Shown one piece after another: positions 10,713-21,487 of a stretch of DNA of 64,000 bases. Both the position numbers and the translations under genes were made by a program. A model generated the notes under the pieces. It was not told the DNA's origin. It did not search any database and saw only the letters and a program-made list of their open reading frames with translations. The stretch comes from Typhlomys cinereus. Taxonomy: Eukaryota; Chordata; Mammalia; Rodentia; Platacanthomyidae. Each line of letters begins with the position of its first letter. The stretch's first letter is position 1. The DNA lies in NCBI GenBank assembly GCA_023101885.1, contig JALPQD010000004.1, forward strand, positions 15,205,188 to 15,269,187, read 5' to 3'.

Positions 10713-13557
10713 TACTTTTCCTTATCTTTTTATTCACAAGATTTGCTTTATATGTCCACAAACTTCATACATATTTTATTTAATTCCATGGAATTTCTTT
10801 TATGTCAAAAATACATGAAGTTCCCATGTTGGATATTTCAATAAAAGCTGAAATCTATCTACTCTGATATATAAAACTTACCTTTATATTTATTGCTTGA
10901 AAGCACATTTTCAATGTTAACATATGTAGCAGAATCAATAAAGGATAGAGAAAATATCTGTTTTAGCAAAAAAATTACTATGGAATAATAAACTCCTAGT
11001 ATAAACCTTACACTTGATGTCCTGATTAAATTGATATAATATTGATATTGATATTATATACTATTGATATAATAAATCTTTGAATGAAGAAATCAGAAAG
11101 CTTGGGTATATTTCTGAAATCTACGTTTAGCTGATAATAAATAAGATGGCTAAAGTATAATACAATACTCCTAAGTTTATTTGTCCATCTTTGTGGCAAT
11201 TTACCAGTATTTCTTTTAATAATAATGATTAATATTTTCACTCTGTCAGTAAAGAGCAACACGAATGAAAGCAGCAAAGTTGGAATTTTTTAAAAAGTGT
11301 CTCCTGGACTTGTACCAATATGATCATTGTACCAATGCATGTGGCTTGCACATTTATCAACAGGTCATCATGTAAAAGATAAGAGTTCCTTTGGTACCTA
11401 TTTCCTTGAGGGAATTTTTACAATTAATTAATATTGGTTTAGAGACATTTTCCTAAGCATTGTAAAGATTGGAATATGACTTATCCCCCAGTATGTGCTA
11501 TTACACCTACCAATTTAGACGACACTTTTAAGACTCAGTAAATCACACACATGCATATTTGAAGAAATAAAAAATGTAGGGTGACTTGCTGCAAAAAGAA
11601 AGATTTTTCCGTGAGAAGGGACTAGATGGAACATGGAAATACAGAGTGAAAAGGGGTAATATTCATTGTGTAGGCTTATGAAAATGTTAAGGGGTAAAAT
11701 ATTGAAAAACAGACAGAATATATAAGTGCTGGTGCATAAATTGGCACCAACAAATGTTGGAAAATAATCCTTTCATCATTTCAATCATGTATGTTCATAA
11801 ATATGCAGTAACAGTTAATATCATTAATACTATTTGTGTAAAGCTGAATGAATTACATTGTACACTTTATTATGGCCTTTTTTATTCCAAATACATAATA
11901 AAATAATTTAGAAGAACTGAAAATTAATTAGAAGAAGCATTTTTGTGCAACAATGAAAGAAACAAAATAGAAAAAAATGATGTTCTGAGTTAGTGTTCTT
12001 TCCTCATGGATAAATTTCATTGCTTTAATTTTCTAGAGGAAAATAGTATTACATATCATGGTAATATTTTGTTACAGTATAAATGCCTTTTATGCTCTTG
12101 CCACAATCTATATTTTTGAAGTTAATTTATAAAGGATAAGGCATTGTGCCAACTGAACTTTTATTAACCTGTTGTGTGGACATAGCAAATTTTGGACACC
12201 CATTTTATTAAATATGATTTAAATTTATTCTTGTGAAATTTATTGACATTTCTGGATGGTTAGAAGGAGAGAATAATTCTAATTGCCTACCTAACATTTT
12301 ATATCATCTGAATAATAAATTAATGCCAAAATTTATCTGAAATATATATGGCATTTTAGGCTAAATATTTGAAACTTTTGCTGCATTGGTATATCAAATA
12401 TTGAGTATTTAGTGGAGAAATTCTTCAAAAGAAGAAAGTAGAAGTAGAAGTTTAAGCTATAAATATTCACCAAGTGCATCAGTCTGTAATTCTAAGTAGC
12501 CATTTGCCTGGTTTAGCACTTAACACTCAGTTTCTGATTACAATTATATTCCTTAATACCGGAATACAGTAGAACCAATTTTGTGAAAGACTCCTGGACA
12601 GCATCATCTGGCTTATCTTCTTGTTAACATATAATTTTATCTTCACTTACTGAGTTGTGCTACAAGCAAAATTTAAAACCTTCAGGTAGAGCAATAAAAA
12701 ATGTTATGATAACATGAAAATAATAAACCATATTTTGTCACCTTTAGAGGTTATCATTGTAGGTAAATGGTTATTAAATTATAACATTTATATTTTGACC
12801 AAGTGAGGTAATATGGGTCCCGAAATGGTGGCTCAAAGACTTGCCACAGATTCCAGATGTCCATTATGATTCCCAGATCCTAAAGAAATGACCATTCATG
12901 ATTCTCATCCCATAAAGCAGAGATTGGGAATTCCAAGTAAGATTAGCTTTGATGGTAAGCTTTTGGTCTTATTAGAGATATTTTCTCAAACAAATAAGGT
13001 GGAATAAGGATCAAGAATGATTTCTGATATCACTTTTGGTCACTATATGATGCACACACATACACATATAAATACATATCATGTATATGTGCCTAAATAC
13101 AAGTGAGCACACATACATACAGATCCCAAAAAGCAATACACACATACACATGAAAGTTGAAAAATTACTGATGTAAAGACTGAAGCATAGGTCATAAAAA
13201 GTAATTAGATAGAAGATCTTTTATTTCAAAATTATTCATAAGGGAAGTCTAGTGCTAATGTGCAATATTGAAGTAATGATTTATATTCCAGTACAAATTT
13301 TATAAACATTAAGGCATTGGCTGTAGAACTTCAGTAGTAGTTCTCACATCCTTCAGATTTCAAGTCCTATAATTACTTCAGTAGAACAATTGGCAGGATT
13401 TTTATTAAAGCATTACAGTACTGGAGAATTTTCATTCATAAAATAAGCATAAAAATAACTGTCGCCGGGTGTAACTTAATTATTTCATGCAAACTGTAAC
13501 AATATGTGGTACATTGTTGTTCATATGAAGAAATTAACAAGTGAAATCTATTGATAT
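10713..13557. other. AT-rich sequence with possible B3-like SINE relic
   Basis: Largely unique AT-rich DNA. At about 12990-13150 a stretch resembling an old B3 SINE body (aataaggtggaataaggatc followed by CA-rich repeats) is likely but diverged. No gene supported. Confidence 0.35.
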
Positions 13558-13572
13558 AAAATGCTTGGTTTT

Positions 13573-13857
13573 TTTAAAAATTTTTTTATTATTATTTATT
13601 CAACTGTGCGCATGTGCGTGTGTGTGTGTGTGTCTGTGTGTGTCTGTGTGTGTGTAGAACCACGGACGAATTCGCGAACCACCATGGACACCTCCACCTC
13701 CTTCTGCCCCGGGATTTACAGGCTCCGCCCTACCAGGACCAGAAGCGCAGGCCGCCCCCGCTTCCGCCCAGCGTCTATATGTGGGATCTAGGATCCGAAC
13801 TCAGGACCTTCCGCCTGCAAGGCGGAGGCTTAACCCCTGAGCCACCTCTCCAGCCCC
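13573..13857 (-). mobile_element. Young B2-superfamily SINE with perfect target duplication
   Basis: A complete copy on the minus strand: A-rich tail (read as T-rich at 13573-13600), (CA)n region, GC-rich body, and tRNA-like head at the right end (antisense 'tgagccacctctccagccc'). It is flanked by aaaatgcttggtttt at 13558-13572 and 13858-13872, a 15-bp perfect duplication. The head carries a tRNA-type A-box region (TGGCTCAGGGG) and a B-box (GAGTTCGGATCC). CpGs in the body are largely intact, which suggests a recent insertion. Confidence 0.92.
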
Positions 13858-13872
13858 AAAATGCTTGGTTTT

Positions 13873-16256
13873 AAAATTGTTGCTAAGCAGTTTTTGAATC
13901 TTCATTAAAAAGTTATCATGGTTTATTTAGTTGATTTATAGAGTTTTATTTCTTCAAAGGGAAAATGAAACAAAGACAAAATTTGGAAAATTTAAAGTAG
14001 AAACAATAACAGATTATTTCTTTGAACTTGGGAAATTCAGTTTATGTTTGCTCTGTTGTTTTTCCACTATTTCTCAGATAACACTTTGTAAATATGACTT
14101 TATTGTCAGTAAATGAGTTCAAGAAGCACTGGTGTCTACATATGCACATTTTTTAAAAAAATGGGGATAGATAAATATCTTCAAATTCCCATCCCTAACA
14201 TCAGCTAGGCATATAAACAGAAGACATGCACACTGAAAAAGAAAGGAAGAATCCCAAATAATATTTATTCATTCATGGAATTTTTTTATAATATCCATTC
14301 TCCCCTATTCATGTTACAGCATATTTTCCAGAATTCTGTTCTGTTCCTTTATAGTTATTATGTTTAGCGATTTTGACATCACATGCATTTTCCAAAAACT
14401 CACAAAATAAATTCAAAAGTATTTATTCAAGCTCACATTTTACAATGTAAAAATGAGTTGCATTTCCCATAAATTTAAATTTCTTGTACTTTGAGGTCTA
14501 TACAGTTTCCTACAAAAGCAAAACTATGGATTTTCCTGAATTTGAGTTGAAGAAAAGCTGTAAAGTATTTCACATTAAAACCTTCCATAGTAAGTCAAAC
14601 ATTTGCTCTGCTTTTAAAGCTAATCTTATTTAACATATATTATACACTGGTATGTTACATTTTATATTTCACAACTATTACACAACCAATAACCATCTTT
14701 ATTGACCAAATTAGTAAGAATTCTAAACTATTTAACACTTTGAGGACCTAAGTTTTCTCAAAAAAATAGCAGTTTTTCATCTTTTTAAAAAAAATTGTTT
14801 TACAGAGAGAGTATATATCACATTTTTCTCTTACCGGAAGGAATATTTAAAGAAGACATTATCCCTTATATTGGTACAAGCATTTTTTAGTAGAACTCCA
14901 GGCAGTAATGACAAACAATTTCTAATTGTTCTTTTATTTTATAACTTAATAGTAGTTGAATTCATTTTAGTTTTTACAGAAATTTTTCCACTGGTTTGCA
15001 GCAATTTTCTCTGAACTGAAATATTGCCTCCCAGATTGGGGGGGGGGGTGAAAGAGAAATGAAACTCATGAGAAGTTCACAAGGTCTCAGGATGTTGTTG
15101 AATGTTAAAAAAGTAGAAAGGTCCCTCACCAAGGTTCATTACCAGCAAACTGCTAGGGATGGGAATTTACTACTTATGCAAATACATACAGTTCATGCAC
15201 AAATCTCCAGCAATATAGCTTTCAAGAGTCCTGATGGTAGTTCAAAAGATTTCCTTTTGGTAGTTCATTTGCCTTTGATTTGTTCCTTCTCTTATAACAC
15301 TTCACCCACAGACTTGCAAGCAATCCTGTTTAAGTACTTTGGTTTGCCTAAGTTGGGCTTTGTTGTAATCATTCTTCACTTTATAATTGATTCCCTATCT
15401 GTTATGAAAATACATTTGTGTCATGTTTCTTCAGGAAAAGTCTCACACATCATAAATGTCATATGAACAGGGGAAAAAGATGAGCTTGGGAAGAACTATT
15501 GTATGATTCTGCATTGGATAACAAGGCACACAGCTGAGGTAAATGGTGTAAGTATAGAGTGTCAGCAGAGACACCCTGATATATGTCCTTCATTCATAAG
15601 ATGTTGTGTGTTAATGTGTTTCTTGTTATGAAAATGGTGTTATATTATCTGCTATGATTAGCAAAACTTGTAAGGAAGGCCAAACAAGCTGGATGTGCAG
15701 TGAATGTGGGGAAAAGACCAGTGTGGTAATCTTCCTCTAAATGATATGGAGTAGCCTACCTGTTTGATGATGTCTACCATATGAGTAAAAAGACAGTATA
15801 GGGATAGTTTTATAACACACATTAAGATTTGTAGCACATTTTGCTGTCCCTGAGAACAACATGTAAGGAATGGTACATCTCCAACCTGTCATGAGGCCTG
15901 CCTGGCTATTGATATGTGTATAAAGAAATGCATGTGAGACTGAGATAGCTGCCCACAAAGAAATTTTATATAAACGAGAGATTGCAACAGTAAAAGGATA
16001 TGGGGCGAGCATCCCCTGTGTTAACCTCTGATTTGGCAGGCAAATTGGAGAAAAATAGAGATTGAGAAAAAGAAAGTCTCTTATTTCTTATGGCAGTATA
16101 GATGAAAAAAATGAAAATACAAGTTAAATTGTATTAAAAAGACAATGTAGTTATTCTTCTCTATTACTATTAAATGCACTCATACACATTTAAGGGGAGA
16201 AAAGGAGAGAAATGTTTGACTTATGATTCCAGAGGGGATATATTCCTTTATGGTAT
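13873..16256. other. Unannotated sequence
   Basis: AT-rich DNA with a G9 run at 15040-15048. The 135-aa frame at 15059-15466 has no recognisable family. The region 15640-16010 has slightly more coding-like composition on the plus strand but many stops and no identifiable protein. No feature supported. Confidence 0.35.
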
Positions 16257-16267
16257 AAAAGGGATGG
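16257..16267. repeat. Left target-site duplication of L1 with 3' transduction
   Basis: The 11-mer aaaagggatgg is repeated at 18020-18030, immediately after the second poly(A) run. The minus-strand cleavage context (CCCTTTT/A) fits the L1 endonuclease preference for TTTT/A. The right part overlaps L1 sequence by 'tgg' microhomology, as is common at twin-priming junctions. Confidence 0.6.
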
Positions 16268-16893
16268 TTGATATAGAGTCTCTAAAGTTCTGGATTATGG
16301 TTTGTTGATTTTCTTTGCAGTTTTGCTGCTCCTGCAATGCCTTTCACTCCATCCTGATGGGTACTGTAAGTCACCACCTGGCCAGAGATAAAAAGCTGTT
16401 AAACTAGAGTCTTGTTATAAGAGTATATTCAAAGGTACATGTAATAAAAGTAGGAAACCGTAGTGAGGGAGGGGTCAATTACCCATTTACAGAATGATTA
16501 CTTTTTATCTGCCAGACTATATGCCCTCCCCTTCTGGTGAGATCATACCCCTCAGTTTTAAATGATCAGGAACGAAAGTTCTGTGAACTTAACCAGATGT
16601 CACATTACTTACTTGCAGTCCTTGATGGAGGCCTATTTTCTCTGTTGTAACATGGTCTCCTCTCTCCTTGTTTCTGGTGTGGTCCTCCTACCCCATCTTG
16701 CCTGTTCATAAACTTTGCAATTACTGTGGGTATTACAGAGATTTATCTTTGAGTGTCTTTAGGTGGGCTGGGTGGGTTTGGTACTAGGAGCCAACCTAAA
16801 CAGGAGTACATATGGTGCCTAATTTTCTGGGTCTGAAATACTTCACTTAATATAATTGTTTCTAATAACATCCATTTCCCAGCAAATTCCAGT
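16265..16893 (-). mobile_element. Inverted 5' segment of a twin-primed L1
   Basis: Antisense L1 sequence runs from 'ggttgatatagagtctctaa' to 'tttcccagcaaattccagta', the end of ORF2 and the start of the 3' UTR. It abuts, in opposite orientation, the rest of the 3' UTR (from about 16893). On the L1 map the two segments are nearly contiguous, with about 10-20 bp missing at the join, so one twin-priming event explains both. Confidence 0.85.
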
Positions 16894-17410
16894 AAGGCCA
16901 GCCTAATCTCTCCCCATCCTGAAGCTCAGGGAAATTCGCGGAAGAGGGGGCGGTAAGAGTATAAGAGCACAAGGATGGGAGGAGCATTGATATGAAAGAT
17001 ACTCCACATAAGTTAGGGCCGAAGCAATCATAATTGGACTTTGCATGACCTGTGCAATGTCCAACACACTGTTGACCCCATGTAGTCTAGCATTTGCTAA
17101 AGGCACCAAGATCCTTGGAGGCAAGGGATTGACAGCCTCAGTAGTGTTCCTATGTTTAAGGGGAACACAGGAAAGGGTTCAAGGAAATGCCATTGGGTCC
17201 TTGTAAGTCATCGGAGAGGAGGGCCCAGAGGAGAGTCAGGCATGCATTAAAGGATTCTCCAGGGATTGGGGGGGCACTGAGGTATGGAGAGGGAGGGGTG
17301 AGGGGAGGGGGAGCAGGGGGGTAGGGGAAAAGAGGAGGGAGGGAGGGAACCGGTGTACCTATTAAGTTTGTATGAGCAGAAATAATAATAAAAAATGTTA
17401 AAAAAAAAAA
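16893..17410 (+). mobile_element. L1 3' UTR and first poly(A) (sense part)
   Basis: Sense L1 3' UTR from 'ggccagcctaatctctcccc' through the G-rich polypurine tract (17268-17348) to 'attaagtttgtatgagcaga', an AATAAA (17387-17392) and an A11-run ending at 17410. No target duplication follows this A-run. The sequence continues into the 590-bp segment described next. The 73-aa and 99-aa minus-strand frames are artefacts. Confidence 0.85.
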
Positions 17411-18023
17411 GAAATTAGAGGGAGCACAAGACCCCTCACGTGTGACCTCACACAAGTGCCCGGCTATTCTCAGTCATGTTTCGAGGTGAAAAACTTATGA
17501 GGCTGAGGTATATAAAAACATCTACTACTCTCTCTCCTGGAGAGAAAGTGCAGACAGCCATGAAACGTTGAACTAATCTAAAAGCATTTGCAGGGAAGAG
17601 CAGAAGAAATGGTTCACAAGGTGGGTGTCGTCCTTGGAGGAGTCCTGTTCAGGCTCACCTGGCCCAGCTAGCCCAACTGGCAGGACCAAGGGAGGCCGAG
17701 TTCTGCACTTCCAGGCCAAATGCCCACAACCTGCAGACCGCAAGCAGAGGGACAGATGGTGGATACGATTATCTCCCAGACCTTTGAAGTTCCAGCCAGA
17801 GGATTTGTTGCCGCTATCACATGTGAAGATAGCATCCTCTTCTTGCAATAAACAGAATCCTTTGTACCCTTCCCTCCCCTGCCATTGGGCAGAGAGCAGG
17901 AAGTGGGGAGCACGAGGCAGCTGGCCCCTCTCCTCTTGGTCCAATTTCACACATTGGTTTCTCAGCATTAATAAATTGGTTAGTTACATTTGCCCTGCCC
18001 AAAAAAAAAAAAAAAAAAAAAAA
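17411..18023 (+). mobile_element. Probable L1 3'-transduced segment with own poly(A)
   Basis: This about 590-bp, relatively GC-rich block is unlike its AT-rich surroundings and has no L1 similarity. It ends with AATAAA (17970-17975), then 25 bp later an uninterrupted A23 tail (18001-18023). The tail is followed at once by gggatgg, completing the 11-bp duplication of 16257-16267. Read-through of the L1's own signal and polyadenylation at a downstream site would give exactly this. The alternative, an independent processed pseudogene, lacks its own duplication at 17411. Overlapping frames on both strands (140 aa plus; 131 aa minus) match nothing I recognise. The source locus is unknown. Confidence 0.6.
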
Positions 18024-18030
18024 GGGATGG
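18020..18030. repeat. Right target-site duplication
   Basis: Second copy of aaaagggatgg, overlapping the last four A of the tail. It marks the right edge of the insertion that begins at 16257. Confidence 0.6.
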
Positions 18031-18549
18031 CAAGTAGCAGAAGCTGAAAGTGGCTCAGGTCACAGCAATTATCATGGCAGCAAAAGAGACAAGCACAAAC
18101 TGACGGAGCAGACTGCTAAAGGAAGCAACGCTAGACTACCCAATCTCAAAATCTAGCCTCTGCAAAGAAGGGCTTTTCTCCATTAGGGCTCCACCTGACA
18201 AGGTGCCAAGACCTTCCCAAATATCAACATCAACTAAGGTTTCGTTCTCACATTCAATTCCTGAAGAAGTCCTTCCTGTGATCCTGGAGCCTATGGGAAA
18301 AACCAGAGAGTAAGGGAGAAAAGGACAAAGATAGAAATAATTGGAGTACCATTGTAGCCCAAACATTAAGAGAGAAAAATGTGAAGATCTTATTTCAGAA
18401 GGGGGCATAAACAATTGTCCAGAATAAGAACTTTGGGATCTAGAGAGTACTTTACATGTGAACTGATTAGATTAGGAAAGATTTTCTTTTATATGCTTGG
18501 ATTTAAGTCTTTTATAGTTTAACACATCCGTATTGCATATTCTGATTTA

Positions 18550-19130
18550 TAATTCTTTACCATCTTTAATTTTCCTTCCACCACTTTCAGGCAGCCTTCT
18601 TCCTTAAAAGTTCCACTCTTTATGCTTTGCTTTGTGTCTTACTGTGTTAAACAGGGCTTGTTATGTGACACTGGGCTTGAGGGCAACTTTGTAATTTAGG
18701 TGACTACCCAGTGGGTAGACATGCAAATGTTTCTGTCTTCTTCCACCCTTTAAACCTGATAGCTTCCCATTGTTCATCATTAACTGGTAGGCCACTATGG
18801 GATTCTCCCTCACCCATATCTAATCATTTTCCAGTCCTGTCCCCTGTAGGTGTGGTGTCAGTAACTGTATCTGTTGTGGGGTCATGATTGCCATAGCTCT
18901 TTAGTTTCTCTAAGACCCTTTTCCTTATCTTTGACTCTTACCCCCCTTTTCTGCAAAAGATCATGGGTTGTAACTGTAACGAGTACTATATCTGTCATGC
19001 TAAATAGTGAGTCCTCAACCAGAACTTTTTTTCTGAGGCTTGTGAAGTTCTGGATATCTTCATTCACTTGTGGTCACTGCAAAGAGAGGCTTCTCTGATT
19101 AAGGCTCAGGGAAGCCTTTGTGTTCTGGTA
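18550..19130 (-). mobile_element. Old L1 3' UTR-like relic, antisense
   Basis: On the minus strand, 18900-18960 reads 'cttttgcagaaaagggggg' and then 'gtaagagtcaaagataagg'. This parallels the 'gcggaagagggggcggtaag' 3' UTR block of the young L1s. Flanking sequence fits an older L1 tail family but is heavily diverged. Limits are approximate; the short frames on both strands are not genes. Confidence 0.35.
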
Positions 19131-19479
19131 TGAAACACTCATAATGTGACTTGATACTTCATCACTGTAGATAATGAGTCATACTAGGTTTTACCCTAAA
19201 GGGTGAAAACTCCCAAGTCACAGGTTTTTAACTAGATTAAGATTGCCAGGCATGGTTTGCCTTTTGAATAGCCTCAAATCCTCTCTGAGGTGTTGTTAAC
19301 CCTCTTAGAATTTGTGCAAAGATTGGATCAGCTGGGTTAGTATTATAGTTCACTGAGTTCACAGCCAGGTAACAATCAATGTTCAAGCCTTTGCTTCTAC
19401 AGTATCCTGGAAAATTCCATCAGACACACAAAGAATTAGTCACCACAATATGTTTCTAGTTTGGTTCTCTTAAGATTTT

Positions 19480-21444
19480 TTGTATATTTTATATCCGGGT
19501 GTATGTTGAGCTGAGCAAAAAGATTTTGTCAACCAGTTCTTGTGGACAATCTGGTAGAAGAAAAAAAGGCCATATTATTTTGGAGACCTATAGGGGAAAC
19601 AGCTCCTACTGAATTATACCACACTAGGCACTGGAGCATTTCGTAAGTGATCTATTGTTGCTACGGATATCATTATCTGGCCCTGTGGGAATTCTCCCTT
19701 CAGATACTAATGGTTCTCAATTGGATTACAGGACAGAAAGACTCTTAAGCAGTTCAAGAGCCTATTGCACCCTGGTTAGTAAGGCAGTGTGATGCAGGAT
19801 TAGAGATTAATCTAAGTGCTCTAGAAGCCAAAATAATATGAATACTATAACTTGCCATCTGTCTTTAAGACAAACCCTGCATAACATAAGAAAACATGAG
19901 GGAAACAGTTCGAGTTGTACAGCTTATATGAGCCATCAGGCAAACTTGGTTGTTGCCAAAAGAAGTTATAAAGCACACAGGGAAGGGAAGGCAGTGGAGG
20001 AACAAGGGGTATTAGTGAAGCAACTAGAAACAGAGAAGTAGTGTTTTTTACCCAGTGAATCAGAAGGATAGAACAATATTCAGAAGTGTTCAGAAGAAAG
20101 AATATTTAGGAGTGAGGTCAAGACTAGTGTGGGACTTAACTGACCTTGCTGAGTCCCATTGGAGATTATGATCTTTTTTGAATTAGCAGTGTTTTTGACC
20201 AATTTGAAAAATCTAGACTGACATATAAATGAGTTTGCAAAGTAATAAAGTACTTGGGATTAAAAGAGAAAAATAGGTGATGGATTCTGTATAGATTATG
20301 TGAAAACAAATATGAGAGAGATTTTATCCTCCAGAGTTCAAAGAGAAAAAAAAAGATTGAAAGCCAAGTGACATGCTTAAGTGTCTTTGGAAATCTTTAA
20401 AGACTAACTAGCAGTTCACCAAAAAGCTGAAGGAAACAGAAACAGGGATGGTCAAGTGATCCCCAATGCGTCCTATGTTTCAGAGAAATAAGGTCCTCTG
20501 GCTTATGAAGTAACCCATCCCCTCAACAGATGAAACAACACAGGTTGCCTACAAATAAGGGCAACATATAGGGTCTGGAGACTTCATGTCTCAATACAGA
20601 TTCATTAGTCTGCTATTAATGTACAAAACTATTTGATCTTTGGTGGACTTTGTGTGCAGCTCAATATACAGCAAACATCATAAACCTAAGGGGAAATGGC
20701 CAATAATAGATAGATTGAAAATCAAATAGAGCAAAAATGGACAAAGTTTTACTTAGGTGTGAAAAAGGAGAGCAAATATTGTGAATTTTTTCCCATTGCT
20801 AAATAACATTATGGGGATTGTTGTATTGCTGGGGGCACACCACATGACTCCACTGCAGAGTTCTGTATGAGTGTGCAAATTGTGAAGGCAGTCAGTCATG
20901 CATAGCTAGGTGAAGAAAATAATGTTCAAGAAAGTTGCCTAGTTCAAATAGTATAGTGAATATTACACATTACAGATGACCTAGAGGCTATGACAAAATT
21001 GAAAAAACCATTAAAGTGTTATGAAAAATAAAAACTATTCACCTAGGCCAAAGAGCTTCCCATTGTTAGGACAGTCTTTAAGGAAGCCAGATGGCTCTTG
21101 AAGAGTGACAGGTTACAGTGAAGGTTATAGAGACCTGAATAAGGCAGTTACTACATCACTGTCACGGTGTTCAATGTTGGAATGAATTACTGATAAAATA
21201 ATAAGATCTTTCCATATTGTGTTATACTCTGCTAAAGAATTTTTTTGGTTTTCCCTTAGTTTCTGGATACAAAGATCAATTTTTATTCACCTGGAAATGT
21301 CAACAGTGGACTTTCACAGTTATTAAAGATGATGGCCTGGAACCTTGTTCTGTTATTCTGACTGCCCTTTGCAAAAAAGGGCAGGTGAAATGATGCTATC
21401 TTCTGAGAATTTTTACAGACTTAAAATGTATTTATTTATTATTT

Positions 21445-21487
<43 letters not shown>

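Noticed and set aside
15059..15466. 135-aa plus-strand frame
   Set aside because: No recognisable family, ordinary length for AT-rich intergenic DNA with chance openness, and no promoter or splice context seen.
17625..18047. 140-aa frame as a possible host exon or gene
   Set aside because: No recognisable domain. Frames of similar length exist on the opposite strand, the segment ends in poly(A), and it is best explained as retroposed DNA.
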